Below are positions 22,839 through 31,324 of a stretch of 64,000 bases of DNA, in pieces. The notes beneath the pieces were generated by a model, which made no database searches, was not told the DNA's origin, and saw nothing but the letters and a program-made list of their open reading frames with translations. A program made the position numbers and the translations under genes. Source of the DNA: Falsiroseomonas sp051433195 (GTDB taxonomy: Bacteria > Pseudomonadota > Alphaproteobacteria > Acetobacterales > Acetobacteraceae); NCBI RefSeq assembly GCF_051433195.1, contig NZ_JBHMFT010000009.1:1-64000 (forward strand). The letters are read 5' to 3'. Positions within the stretch are counted from its first letter, which is position 1. Each line of letters opens with the position of its first letter.

Positions 22839-24257
22839 ATGAAGCATGTCGCCTTTGCCGGTCGTCTCGTCATCCTCGGCTTCGGCTCGATCGGCCAGGG
22901 CGTGCTGCCGCTGATCCTGCGGCACATCGACCTGCCCCGGGACCGCATCACCATCGTCACGGCGGAGGAGCGCGGGCAGGACGTGGCCGCCGAATACGGC
23001 ATCCGCTTCATCCTGCAGGCCGCCACGCGCGAGAATTTCGAGGAACTGCTCTCGCCGCTGCTGGCGAAGGGCGACTTCCTGCTGAACCTGTCGGTGGACG
23101 TGTCCTCGGTGGAGCTGATGAAGCTGTGCCGGAAGCTGGATGTGCTTTACCTGGACACGGTGGTGGAGCCCTGGGCCGGCGGCTACACGGACACCTCCCT
23201 GACGCCCTCGCAGCGCTCCAACTACGCGATGCGGGAGGCCGCGGTGGCGCTGCGCGAGGAGATGCGCGGCGGGCCGACCAGTGTCACGGCGCATGGCGCC
23301 AATCCCGGCCTGGTCAGCCACTTCGTGAAGCAGGCGCTGCTGGACATCGCACGCGACACCGGCGCGCCCGTCGCCTCGCCGCCGCCGGCCTCCGACCGCG
23401 CGGCCTGGGCGCGCATCGCGGCCGGGCTCGGCGTGAAGGTCATCCACATCGCGGAGCGCGACACACAGGTGGCCGACCGGCCGAAGCAGCCGGGCGAATT
23501 CGTCAACACCTGGTCGGTCGATGGCTTCGTCGGCGAGGGCTGCCAGCCGGCGGAACTCGGCTGGGGCAGCCATGAGAAGGCGCTGCCGGCCGATGGCCAC
23601 CGCCACGGCTTCGGCTGCGATGCCGCGATCTACCTGATGCGCCCCGGCGCCTCCACCCGCGTCCGCACCTGGACGCCGCTGGAGGGGCCGATGCACGGCT
23701 TCCTCATCACCCACAACGAGTCGATCTCGCTGACGGACTACTACACGCTGCGCGATGCCACCGGCGCCGTCACCTACCGCCCCACCGCGCACTACGCCTA
23801 CCACCCCTGCGACGACGCGGTGCTGTCCGTGCATGAACTCGCCGGCAAGAACTGGCAGATGCAGCCGGAGAAGCGGCTGATGACGGATGAGATCACGCAG
23901 GGCATGGACGAACTCGGCGTGCTGCTGATGGGCCACGCCAAGGGCGCCTACTGGTATGGCTCGCGCCTCACCATCGACCAGGCCCGGGCCGCCGCGCCGC
24001 ACAACAACGCGACGTCGCTGCAGGTCACGGCCGCGGTGCTGGCCGGCGTGATCTGGGCAATGGAGAACCCGCGGCAGGGCCTGGTGGAATCGGACGAGAT
24101 CGACCACGCCCGCGTGCTGGAGATCTGCGCGCCCTATCTCGGCGATGTCGTCGGAGTCTATTCCGACTGGACGCCGCTGCAGGAGCGCGGCGTGCTGTTC
24201 CCCGAGGCGCTGGATGCAACCGATCCGTGGCAATTCGGCAACTTCCGGGTGACGTAG
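22839..24257 (+). CDS. hss: homospermidine synthase
   Basis: 472 aa, full family length. It joins two putrescine units (or putrescine and spermidine) through NAD-dependent aminobutyl transfer to give sym-homospermidine, the major polyamine of many alphaproteobacteria. The N-terminal Rossmann motif is VILGFGSIGQGV; further family stretches include LDTVVEPWAGGY, HGANPGLVSHFVK and HNESISLTDYYT. It follows the decarboxylase, separated by the paired palindromes. A strong hairpin after the stop suggests the end of the polyamine unit. Confidence 0.95.
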   Translation: MKHVAFAGRLVILGFGSIGQGVLPLILRHIDLPRDRITIVTAEERGQDVAAEYGIRFILQAATRENFEELLSPLLAKGDFLLNLSVDVSSVELMKLCRKLDVLYLDTVVEPWAGGYTDTSLTPSQRSNYAMREAAVALREEMRGGPTSVTAHGANPGLVSHFVKQALLDIARDTGAPVASPPPASDRAAWARIAAGLGVKVIHIAERDTQVADRPKQPGEFVNTWSVDGFVGEGCQPAELGWGSHEKALPADGHRHGFGCDAAIYLMRPGASTRVRTWTPLEGPMHGFLITHNESISLTDYYTLRDATGAVTYRPTAHYAYHPCDDAVLSVHELAGKNWQMQPEKRLMTDEITQGMDELGVLLMGHAKGAYWYGSRLTIDQARAAAPHNNATSLQVTAAVLAGVIWAMENPRQGLVESDEIDHARVLEICAPYLGDVVGVYSDWTPLQERGVLFPEALDATDPWQFGNFRVT

Positions 24258-24259
24258 CA

Positions 24260-24286
24260 CCGGGCGGCCGCCCGGCAATTTATTCT
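24260..24286 (+). terminator. intrinsic terminator after homospermidine synthase
   Basis: CCGGGCGGCCGCCCGG is a perfect 16-base palindrome starting three bases after the stop codon and followed by the T-rich run CAATTTATTCT. Confidence 0.6.
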
Positions 24287-24358
24287 GGTTTCGATCCGGT
24301 TCACATTTGCATCGTATGGTCTAGGCTCAGCGGAACGTGATCTCCGCTGGATGCCGAT

Positions 24359-25225
24359 ATGTCGGAAGCCTCGCAGGCGGGCCTTGCGCCTGCCCAGACG
24401 CCGCTGGACCTGCTGCGCCGCCGCCTTCCGGCCCAGCTTGGGCGCCTGCTGAACCGCGCCATCTACGAAGCGGCGTTCCTGGTGCCGACCGTGGCGCGCA
24501 GCGGCTTCTTCAACAGCGGCTACCTGCCGCTGCTGCCCGGCTTCCTGCCGGTGGAGGCGCTGCCCCTCCAGGAAGCCAGTGCAAACCTGTACCACTACGT
24601 GCTGCACACGCACCCGGGTGAAGGCGGCCCACCGCCCCGGCGGGTGCTGGATATCGGCTGCGGCAGCGGTGGCGGGCTGATCTACGCCGCGGCGCTGTGG
24701 CCGGAGGCGATGATCACCGGCGTCGACTGTTCCTTCGCCGGCATCGCCGCGGCCCGGCGGCGGGTGCGCGGCGTGCCGAACATCCGGCTGCTCCGCTGCG
24801 GCGGCCATGCGCTGCCGCTGCCCGACCAGTCCTTCGACCTGGCCGCGGGTGTCGGTTCGCTGACGAATATCGGCGCGGCCCCCTTCCTGGCGGAGGCGGC
24901 GCGCGTCCTGCGCCCCGGGGGGATCCTGTCGATCTCGGCCGGAACCGGCTGGTCCGTGCGCGACTACCAGGCCATGCTGGCCACGCAGGGTCGGAACCTG
25001 GGTCTCCGCCTCATCTCCCTCACCGACATCACTGCCGCCACGCTTACGGCCATCGACTCGGCCCAGGACCAGAACGAAAAACTGATTGCCAGCCTGCCCC
25101 GCGCGCTGCGGCGGCAGGCGCGCGAATGGGCGACACTGCCCGGCTCCGCACGCCACGCACGCTACGGCAGCGGGGCGCGACGGGACCTTGCGGCGGTGTT
25201 CCGGCGAGACCCCGGCCCGGCCTGA
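24359..25225 (+). CDS. class I SAM-dependent methyltransferase
   Basis: 288 aa. The SAM motif I is RVLDIGCGSGGGL (about 94-106), motif II region ITGVDCSFAGIAAARR, and the later motifs LPLPDQSFDLAAGVGSL and ARVLRPGGILSIS are clear. An N-terminal extension of about 90 residues precedes the core and may select the substrate. The pattern is that of small-molecule or quinone/lipid methyltransferases. It has its own upstream region behind the terminator at 24260. Substrate unknown. Confidence 0.87.
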   Translation: MSEASQAGLAPAQTPLDLLRRRLPAQLGRLLNRAIYEAAFLVPTVARSGFFNSGYLPLLPGFLPVEALPLQEASANLYHYVLHTHPGEGGPPPRRVLDIGCGSGGGLIYAAALWPEAMITGVDCSFAGIAAARRRVRGVPNIRLLRCGGHALPLPDQSFDLAAGVGSLTNIGAAPFLAEAARVLRPGGILSISAGTGWSVRDYQAMLATQGRNLGLRLISLTDITAATLTAIDSAQDQNEKLIASLPRALRRQAREWATLPGSARHARYGSGARRDLAAVFRRDPGPA

Positions 25226-25357
25226 GTCCGGCCGAAGGCCACACTCCACCTCAACCAGCACGCGCAATCCGCTGCCGCCATGCCGCGCAGCGGGGCGCCG
25301 GCTTTGACTGGGCCCGCATTGGCGGCATGGTGACCGCCGACCTTGGGGTGCACCGGT

Positions 25358-26962
25358 ATGAAACGCAGTCTTTTGGCAGGCATCGCCTGCCTTGCCCTCG
25401 GGGCACAGTCCGCCCAGGCCCAGACGCTGCGCATCGCCATGGCGGCGGAGCCGACCTCCGCCGACCCGCAGCAATACGCCGCGGCGCCGAACTCCACGCT
25501 GCACAACCACGTCTTCGAATCGCTAGTCTCGCTCGATGCCCGGCTGAAGGCGGGGCCATCGCTGGCGGTGTCCTGGTCGCGCCGCGACGACACCACCTGG
25601 GTGTTCCAGTTGCGGCAAGGGGTGACGTTCCACAACGGCCACCCCTTCACCGCGGCCGATGTCGTGTTCTCCTTCTGCCGCATCCTGAACAACGAATCGG
25701 AACTCGCGGTCAGCTACTCCTCCTTCGTCCGCCGCCTGACGCGGGTGGAGGCAGAAGGGCCCAACACGGTGGTGATCGGGACGCGGGAGCCGGAGCCGCT
25801 GCTGCCGGCGGATCTGTCCAGCCTGCGGATCATTCCCTCGAACCTGGTGGCGGCGCGCCCCATCGCCTTCAGCGTCGCCGACAATTGCGCCGGCGCCGGC
25901 CAGCCCTGGCCGACCCTGGCGCAGTTCAACGATGGCTCCGCCGCCATCGGCACCGGCCCCTTCCGCATGCGAAGCTTCGGCCGCAGCGGCGTGACGGAGT
26001 TGTCGCGCAACGACACCTATTGGGGCCCGAAGCCGCATTGGGCCGAGGTCCGGCTGCAACCGGTCACCGCCGCCGGGCCGCGCCTGGCCGGGCTGCTGGC
26101 CGGCGACCATGACGTGGTGGAGGCGCCCGCGACCGGCGACATCCCCCGCCTGCGCAGCAATGACGCGGTGCGGCTGGCGGTCTCCCCCACCACCCGGCTG
26201 ATCTTCCTGCAACTCGACCAGCGCGAGCCGGCGCCCTTCGTCAATGGCGGCGCGGCGCCGAACCCGCTGCGCGATGCAAGGGTGCGCCAGGCGCTGTCGC
26301 TGGCGATCGACCGCAAGGCGATCGCCGACCGGATCATGGATGGCCTCGCCTTGCCCGCCACGCAGTTCCTGCCGGAGGGGATGTTCGGCACCCTGCCCGG
26401 CCTGCCCACCCTGCCCTACGACCCGGCCCGCGCCCGCGCCCTGCTGGCCGAAGCCGGGCACGCCAACGGCTTCGCCCTGACTCTGCACGCCACCAACAAC
26501 CGCTACGTCAACGACGCCCGGATCATCCAGGCGGTGGGCCAGTACTGGTCCCGCATCGGCGTACGGACGGAAGTGGATGCGATGCCCTCCAACGTCTTCT
26601 TCGGTCGCCGCGCGCGCCGCGAATTCTCCGTCCCCATGGGCGGCTGGGCCGCGAGCGCGGAGGAGACCCTGCTGTTCTTCCGCACCTGGATGACCACCAC
26701 CAACCGGGACCGCGGCATCGGCGGCAGCAACTACGGCAACTGGTCCAACGCGGCCTTCGATGCCGCCGCGGTGCAGGCGCTGACCACGATGGAGGAGGCG
26801 GAACGCGGCCGACTGCTGCGCGAAGCCTCCCGCATCGGGCTGGAGGAGATGCCGATCCTGCCGCTGCATTTCGAGAGCGCCGCCTGGGCCTTCCGGCGCG
26901 GCCTGGCCTATGACGGGCGGATGGACCAGCAGACCCTGGCGCAGGAGATCCGCCCGCAATGA
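25358..26962 (+). CDS. ABC transporter substrate-binding protein, peptide/nickel type (SBP_bac_5)
   Basis: 534 aa periplasmic binding protein. Signal peptide at 1-22 (MKRSLLAGIACLALGAQSAQAQ). Family stretches: TSADPQQYAAAPN..HNHVFESL, WVFQLRQGVTFHNGHPFTAADVVFSF and GTGPFRM. An upstream TTG would add only five residues. It ends four bases inside the alpha/beta hydrolase gene, so both are co-translated. No permease or ATPase gene follows, so it must use transporter parts coded elsewhere. Ligand unknown. Confidence 0.9.
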   Translation: MKRSLLAGIACLALGAQSAQAQTLRIAMAAEPTSADPQQYAAAPNSTLHNHVFESLVSLDARLKAGPSLAVSWSRRDDTTWVFQLRQGVTFHNGHPFTAADVVFSFCRILNNESELAVSYSSFVRRLTRVEAEGPNTVVIGTREPEPLLPADLSSLRIIPSNLVAARPIAFSVADNCAGAGQPWPTLAQFNDGSAAIGTGPFRMRSFGRSGVTELSRNDTYWGPKPHWAEVRLQPVTAAGPRLAGLLAGDHDVVEAPATGDIPRLRSNDAVRLAVSPTTRLIFLQLDQREPAPFVNGGAAPNPLRDARVRQALSLAIDRKAIADRIMDGLALPATQFLPEGMFGTLPGLPTLPYDPARARALLAEAGHANGFALTLHATNNRYVNDARIIQAVGQYWSRIGVRTEVDAMPSNVFFGRRARREFSVPMGGWAASAEETLLFFRTWMTTTNRDRGIGGSNYGNWSNAAFDAAAVQALTTMEEAERGRLLREASRIGLEEMPILPLHFESAAWAFRRGLAYDGRMDQQTLAQEIRPQ

Positions 26963-27837
26963 CCCCCCTCGCCCAGGCCTTCCGCGCCACTGGCCGCATC
27001 GCCATCCCGTGGGCGGATGCCGCCTGCGACCTGTCCCGGCCGCTGACGCTGGAATGCTACCGGCCGGCCGGCCACCGGCCCGACAGCCCGGTGGTGCTGG
27101 TGCAGCACGGCATGCTGCGCAACGGCGACGACTATCGCGACTTCTGGATTCCGGCGGCGGACCGCCACGGCCTGCTCATCGTCGCCACCACCTACGGCAA
27201 GGAGGCCTGGCCGCAGGCCGAGCACTACAACAACGGCCTGGTGCTGGATGATGCCGGCAAGCTGCGCCCGCGCGACTCCTGGGCCTATGGCATTCCGCTG
27301 CGCATCTTCGCGGCGCTGCGCGCGGCAGGGGTGACGACGCGGCCGAAGGCCTTTCTGTTCGGCCATTCGGCCGGCGGGCAGTTCGGCCACCGGCTGCTGT
27401 CCACCCAGCCGCATGACCTGATCGAGGCCGCCACCATCGGCAATCCCGGCTGGTACACGCTGCCGGTGCTGGATCGGGATTTTCCGGAAGGCCTGGGCGG
27501 CATCGGGCTGGGCGAGGCCGAGTTGCTGGCGCTGCTCGCCTACCCGATGACCATCCTGGCCGGCGACCAGGATATCGAGACGGACGGCCCCTCCCTGCCC
27601 TCGCAGCCCGCCGCCCTGGCGCAGGGCCCGCACCGCTTCGCGCGCGCCCACAATTACCTGGCGGCCGGACAGGCGGCGGCGGCGCGGCGCGGCGTGGCGT
27701 GCAACTGGCGGCTGGTGCCGGTGGCCGGCGTCGGCCATGACGGCCGCGCCATGTCCGCCGTGGCCGCGGCGCTGTGGTTCGAGAACCGGCTGATCCCGGC
27801 CGCCGAGGCGGGAGTCGGCGCCGAGGCTGTCGCCTGA
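26959..27837 (+). CDS. alpha/beta hydrolase
   Basis: 292 aa, no signal peptide. The oxyanion region is VVLVQHGMLRNGDDYRDFW and the nucleophile elbow is FGHSAGGQFGHR; the acid is probably Asp in LAGDQDIETD and the base His in VAGVGHDGR. The layout resembles PHB-depolymerase/feruloyl-esterase-like hydrolases. It overlaps the binding-protein gene by four bases, suggesting it processes the imported compound. A regulator of the FadR type follows. Confidence 0.85.
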   Translation: MTPLAQAFRATGRIAIPWADAACDLSRPLTLECYRPAGHRPDSPVVLVQHGMLRNGDDYRDFWIPAADRHGLLIVATTYGKEAWPQAEHYNNGLVLDDAGKLRPRDSWAYGIPLRIFAALRAAGVTTRPKAFLFGHSAGGQFGHRLLSTQPHDLIEAATIGNPGWYTLPVLDRDFPEGLGGIGLGEAELLALLAYPMTILAGDQDIETDGPSLPSQPAALAQGPHRFARAHNYLAAGQAAAARRGVACNWRLVPVAGVGHDGRAMSAVAAALWFENRLIPAAEAGVGAEAVA

Positions 27838-27879
27838 AGCGGTCGCGTTGACGCCGAGGGCGGGGCGCCCTACCGTTGT

Positions 27880-27898
27880 CAGGTCATATGATGACCTG
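27880..27898. promoter_or_regulatory. perfect 19-bp palindrome, operator candidate for the FadR-type regulator
   Basis: CAGGTCATATGATGACCTG has eight-base arms around ATG. It ends 30 bases upstream of the regulator's start codon. The GGTCAT...ATGACC form is typical of GntR/FCD-family operators, so autoregulation is likely. Confidence 0.7.
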
Positions 27899-27928
27899 TA
27901 TCGCCTCGCCCCCCAGGACGGCCGAACC

Positions 27929-28669
27929 ATGATGCGCCGCGACATCGGCATGTCGCCGCTGCGCCCCGCCGCCAACCTCACCGGCGCGCTGGTGCATCGG
28001 CTGGCCGAGGAAATCCGCTCCGGCCGCCTTGCCCCCGGCGCCCGCCTGCCGACCGAACAGGACCTGATGCGGGAAGCCGGCGTCAGCCGCACCGTGGTGC
28101 GGGAGGCCGTGGCGGCCTTGCGGGCGGAAGGACTGGTCTTCACCCGCCAGGGCGTCGGCGCCTTCGTCAACGAACGACCCGGCGAGGGCATCTTCCGCCT
28201 CACGCCCAGCGAGGCCGAGGGGCTGCAACAGGTCATCCAGGTGCTGGAGCTGCGCCTGGCGCTGGAGGTGGAGGCCGCCGGCCTCGCCGCCGAACGCCGC
28301 AGCGAGGCCGCCCTGGCGCTGATCTCCGAGGCCGAGGCCACCTTCGATGCCGCGGTCTCCGCCGGCGGCGATGCGGCGGAGGCGGATTTCGCGCTGCATC
28401 GCGCCATCTTCCTGGCGACCGGCAACCCGCATTTCCTGCGCTTCCTGGAAGTGCTCGGCCGCCACGCCATCCCGCGCCGCGCCCTTGGTCTGGTGGAACG
28501 CAGCGAGGCGGAGCGCCGGCAATACCTGGCGCAGGTCCGCGCCGAGCACCGCCTGGTGGCGGAGGCCATCGCCGCCGGCGATCCGGCGGCTGCCCGCGCT
28601 GCCATGCGCCAGCATTTGGAAGCGGCGCGGGAGCGGTACCGGCGGCTGGCGGCCCAGGCGGGGGGATAG
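27929..28669 (+). CDS. GntR family transcriptional regulator, FadR/FCD subfamily
   Basis: 246 aa. N-terminal winged helix: LTGALVHRLAEEIRSGRLAPGARLPTEQDLMREAGVSRTVVREAVAALRAEGLVFTRQGVGAFV. C-terminal all-helical FCD ligand domain with the metal-binding His pattern (FALHRAIFLATGNPHFLRF, EHRLVAEAI). ATG 27929 and 27932 are adjacent candidates; a longer frame to 27848 would run over the palindrome and is unlikely. FCD regulators bind organic acids. It lies between the binding-protein/hydrolase pair and the MmgE/PrpD gene and may control either side. Confidence 0.88.
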   Translation: MMRRDIGMSPLRPAANLTGALVHRLAEEIRSGRLAPGARLPTEQDLMREAGVSRTVVREAVAALRAEGLVFTRQGVGAFVNERPGEGIFRLTPSEAEGLQQVIQVLELRLALEVEAAGLAAERRSEAALALISEAEATFDAAVSAGGDAAEADFALHRAIFLATGNPHFLRFLEVLGRHAIPRRALGLVERSEAERRQYLAQVRAEHRLVAEAIAAGDPAAARAAMRQHLEAARERYRRLAAQAGG

Positions 28670-28726
28670 CCGGGCGGGTAGGAGGCGCGGCCCCGGCGGA
28701 CTAGGCTGCCGCAGGAGGACTTCGCC

Positions 28727-30082
28727 ATGGACAACCCGCTGATCCGCCTCGCCGGGCACGCCGCGAACTGGCGCCACCGGCCAATGCCGGCCGATGTCGC
28801 GCACCGCGCCCGTCGCGCCCTGGTGGACTGGTTCGCCGCCCTGCTGCCCGGCTGCTCCCAGCCGCCGGCCAGCCTGATGGCGAAGGTGCTGGCCGATCAG
28901 CGCGGCACCGGGCGCGCCATCTGCTACGTCGATGGCCACGCCGGGGCGCTGCGCCACGCCGCGCTGCTGAACGCGACGGCCAGCCACACGGTGGAATTCG
29001 ACGACATCTACCGGGACGCCGGCTACCACCCTGGCTGCCCGACCATCCCCGCCGCGCTGGCCGCCGCCCAGGCGCATGGCGGCGACATGGATTTGCTGCT
29101 GCGGGCCATCACCGCGGGCTACGAGGTGGGCTGCCGCATCGGACTCGCCATCCAGCCGAGCCACTACCGCTACTGGCACACCACCGGCACCGTCGGCACC
29201 TTCGGCGCCGCGGCCGCGGTCGGCGTGGTGCTCGGCCTGGACGAGACCCGCATGGCGCACGCAATCGCCACCGCCGCCACCATGGCCGGCGGGCTGCAAC
29301 AGGCCTTCCGCGGGGAGGGCATGAGCAAGCCGCTGCATCCGGGACATGCGGCGGAAGCGGGCGCGCTGGCGGCGCTGGCGGCCTCGGCGGGGGTGACCGG
29401 GGCGCTCGACGTGCTGCACGGCCCGGTGGGATTCGCCGCGGCGACCAGCGAGGACACCGGCAAGTGGGACAAGGCGCTGGCCGGGCTGGACGAGACCTTC
29501 GCCATCACCGGCATGACCTTCAAGAACCACGGCTGCTGCGGCCACATCTTCCCGGGTCTTGATGGCCTCGCCGCGTTGCAGGACACGCACGGCTTCACGG
29601 CGGACGATATCGTGAAAATCCACCTCGGCGGCTACAGCGCCACCAAGGATGTCTGCGACCGGCCCGAGGTTGCGACCGAGCAGCAGGCGCGGTTCAGCGC
29701 GCAATACTGCATGGGCGCCCTGCTGGTGCTGGGTGGCGTGCGGCTGGCCGCCTTCACGCCCGAAAGCCTGGCGGACCCGCGCATTCGCGCCGTGATGCCG
29801 AAGGTCACCGTCAGCCTCGACCCCGCTTTGGCGCAGGACTACCCGGCGCGGCGCGCGGCGCGGCTGCGGGTGGAGCTGGCGGATGGAGGGGTGCTGGAGC
29901 ACTACCAGCCGACCCGCAAGGGCGACCCCGACGCGCCGCTGACCGATGCGGAGCTTGCCGCGAAGTTCCGCGAACTGGCGGAGCCGGTGCTGGGCAAGCC
30001 CGAGGCGGCCGCGCTGCTCGTCCTGCTGCGCGAAGGTTCCACGCTGCCGGGCCTGCTGAAGACGACCTTCTCCGGGGATTAG
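28727..30082 (+). CDS. MmgE/PrpD family protein
   Basis: 451 aa. The fold family includes 2-methylcitrate dehydratase, cis-aconitate decarboxylase and many uncharacterised dehydratases or isomerases acting on organic acids. Family segments: NATASHTVEFDDIYRDAGYHPGCPTIPAALAAA, GYEVGCRIG, WHTTGTVGTFGAAAAVGVVLGLD and MTFKNHGCCGHIFPGLDG. Strong ribosome site AGGAGG. It is followed by a Bug-type binding protein, a pairing seen in organic acid uptake and breakdown clusters. Substrate unknown. Confidence 0.9.
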   Translation: MDNPLIRLAGHAANWRHRPMPADVAHRARRALVDWFAALLPGCSQPPASLMAKVLADQRGTGRAICYVDGHAGALRHAALLNATASHTVEFDDIYRDAGYHPGCPTIPAALAAAQAHGGDMDLLLRAITAGYEVGCRIGLAIQPSHYRYWHTTGTVGTFGAAAAVGVVLGLDETRMAHAIATAATMAGGLQQAFRGEGMSKPLHPGHAAEAGALAALAASAGVTGALDVLHGPVGFAAATSEDTGKWDKALAGLDETFAITGMTFKNHGCCGHIFPGLDGLAALQDTHGFTADDIVKIHLGGYSATKDVCDRPEVATEQQARFSAQYCMGALLVLGGVRLAAFTPESLADPRIRAVMPKVTVSLDPALAQDYPARRAARLRVELADGGVLEHYQPTRKGDPDAPLTDAELAAKFRELAEPVLGKPEAAALLVLLREGSTLPGLLKTTFSGD

Positions 30083-30090
30083 TGCCCAGT

Positions 30091-30111
30091 AGAAAGGAAA
30101 TCTTTCTTTTT
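30091..30111 (+). terminator. AT-rich hairpin with T-run after the MmgE/PrpD gene
   Basis: AGAAAG and CTTTCT pair around a short loop and are followed by TTTT. The stem is weak but the AT-richness stands out sharply from the surroundings. It may act in both directions. Confidence 0.4.
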
Positions 30112-30189
30112 CGGCCTTCTTGCGTGAGGTTCTAAGGAAATCCATTCTCCGTTCTGGCCGGCGCCCTTCGCCAGCACCAGGACCTGAAC

Positions 30190-31146
30190 ATGACCCTCCC
30201 ACGCCGCCGCCTCCTCGCCATGTCCGCCGGCCTTCTCGCGACCCCGGGCCTCGCCCGCGCCCAGTCGGACCGCCCCATCCGCCTGATCGTGCCGGTGGCG
30301 CCCGGCGGCAGCCAGGACATCGTCGCGCGGCATTCGGCCCGCGCCCTGACGGACATCCTCGGCCAGACGGTGCAGGTGGAGAACCTGGCCGGCGGCGGCT
30401 CCAACATCGGCTATGCCGCGGCGGCGCGCGCGGCGGCGGATGGGCACACGCTGCTGGCCGGCGCCGATACGCTGTCCATCACCGGGACGCTGACGCCGCG
30501 CCTGGGCTTCGACCCGCTGGGCTTCGCCGCCATCCACCGCACCGTCCGCGTGCCGCAGATCCTGGTGGTGCGCGCCGATGATCCGGCGGCCGATTTCGCC
30601 GCCTGGTTCGCCGCCAGCCGCCGCCAGCCCCCGGCCGTGGGCACGCCGGGCCACGGGCAGTTGGCGCATCTGCTGGTGGAACAGCTCTTGCGCGCCGCCG
30701 ATTCCCGCTGGACGCATGTGCCCTATCGCGGCGGCGCGCTGGCGCTGAACGATCTGCTGGGCGGGCAGCTCCAGGGCGTGATGATCAACATCGGCGCGGT
30801 GACCGACCATGTCCGCTCCGGCCGGCTGCGCGGTCTGTTCGTCAGCCCGGAGGCGCGGGCCGCCGCCCTGCCGGATGTGCCGACCCTGCGTGAGGTCGGC
30901 TTCGCCGGGATGTCCGCCGTCGGCTGGCACGGGCTGCTGGCGCCCGCCGGCACCGACCCCGCCATCATCGCCCGGCTGAACGCCGCCAGCCGGGCCGCGG
31001 TGAAGCGGCCGGACATCGCCGAGCGCCTGGCGGGCCTGGGCGTCGAGCCGACCGACGAGGCGCCGGAGGCGCTGCAGGCGGCGATCCGGGACGATGCGGC
31101 GCGCTACGCCGAGATCATCCGCCGCTTCGGCATCACGGCCGCCTGA
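30190..31146 (+). CDS. Bug (TctC) family tripartite tricarboxylate-type binding protein
   Basis: 318 aa. Twin-arginine-like signal peptide (TLPRRRLLAMSAGLLATPGLARAQ). The ligand-binding signature IRLIVPVAPGGSQDIVAR and VENLAGGGSNIGYAAAARAAADGHT is typical of Bug proteins, which bind carboxylates through water-mediated contacts. No TctA/TctB membrane partners are adjacent. It follows the MmgE/PrpD gene, so an organic acid is the likely ligand. Its end overlaps the DUF1289 gene on the other strand by 14 bases. Confidence 0.92.
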   Translation: MTLPRRRLLAMSAGLLATPGLARAQSDRPIRLIVPVAPGGSQDIVARHSARALTDILGQTVQVENLAGGGSNIGYAAAARAAADGHTLLAGADTLSITGTLTPRLGFDPLGFAAIHRTVRVPQILVVRADDPAADFAAWFAASRRQPPAVGTPGHGQLAHLLVEQLLRAADSRWTHVPYRGGALALNDLLGGQLQGVMINIGAVTDHVRSGRLRGLFVSPEARAAALPDVPTLREVGFAGMSAVGWHGLLAPAGTDPAIIARLNAASRAAVKRPDIAERLAGLGVEPTDEAPEALQAAIRDDAARYAEIIRRFGITAA

Positions 31147-31324
31147 CGGGCTTGAAAGGCGGCCGGCTCGCCATGCGGGCCGGCAGCGCCGACAGCAACG
31201 CGCGCTGCGCGGCCTCGGGCAGATAGGGCCAGGCCGAGATCTCGTCGCCGCTGCGGCCACAGCCGCGGCACAAGCCGGTGCGCGGGTCCAGCAGGCAGGC
31301 CCCGGTGCAGGGGCTGGGCATCAT
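31133..31324 (-). CDS. DUF1289 small protein
   Basis: 63 aa. The family pattern is complete: SPCTGACLLDPRTGLCRGCGRSGDEISAW, with four cysteines that suggest a small metal or Fe-S site. Members are often fused or adjacent to oxidoreductases. It overlaps the flavoprotein gene upstream by four bases, so it closes the long minus-strand array. Function unknown. Confidence 0.88.
   Translation of the reverse strand: MMPSPCTGACLLDPRTGLCRGCGRSGDEISAWPYLPEAAQRALLSALPARMASRPPFKPVRRP

Noticed and set aside
21021..24278. Minus-strand open frame of more than 1000 codons across the decarboxylase and homospermidine synthase genes
   Set aside because: Shadow of two confidently identified plus-strand genes and of the GC palindromes; the translation is Arg/His/Gly-rich and matches no family.
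27884..30202. Minus-strand open frame of about 770 codons opposite the FadR-type and MmgE/PrpD genes
   Set aside because: Antisense shadow with no domain motifs; the plus-strand genes have clear signatures and ribosome sites.
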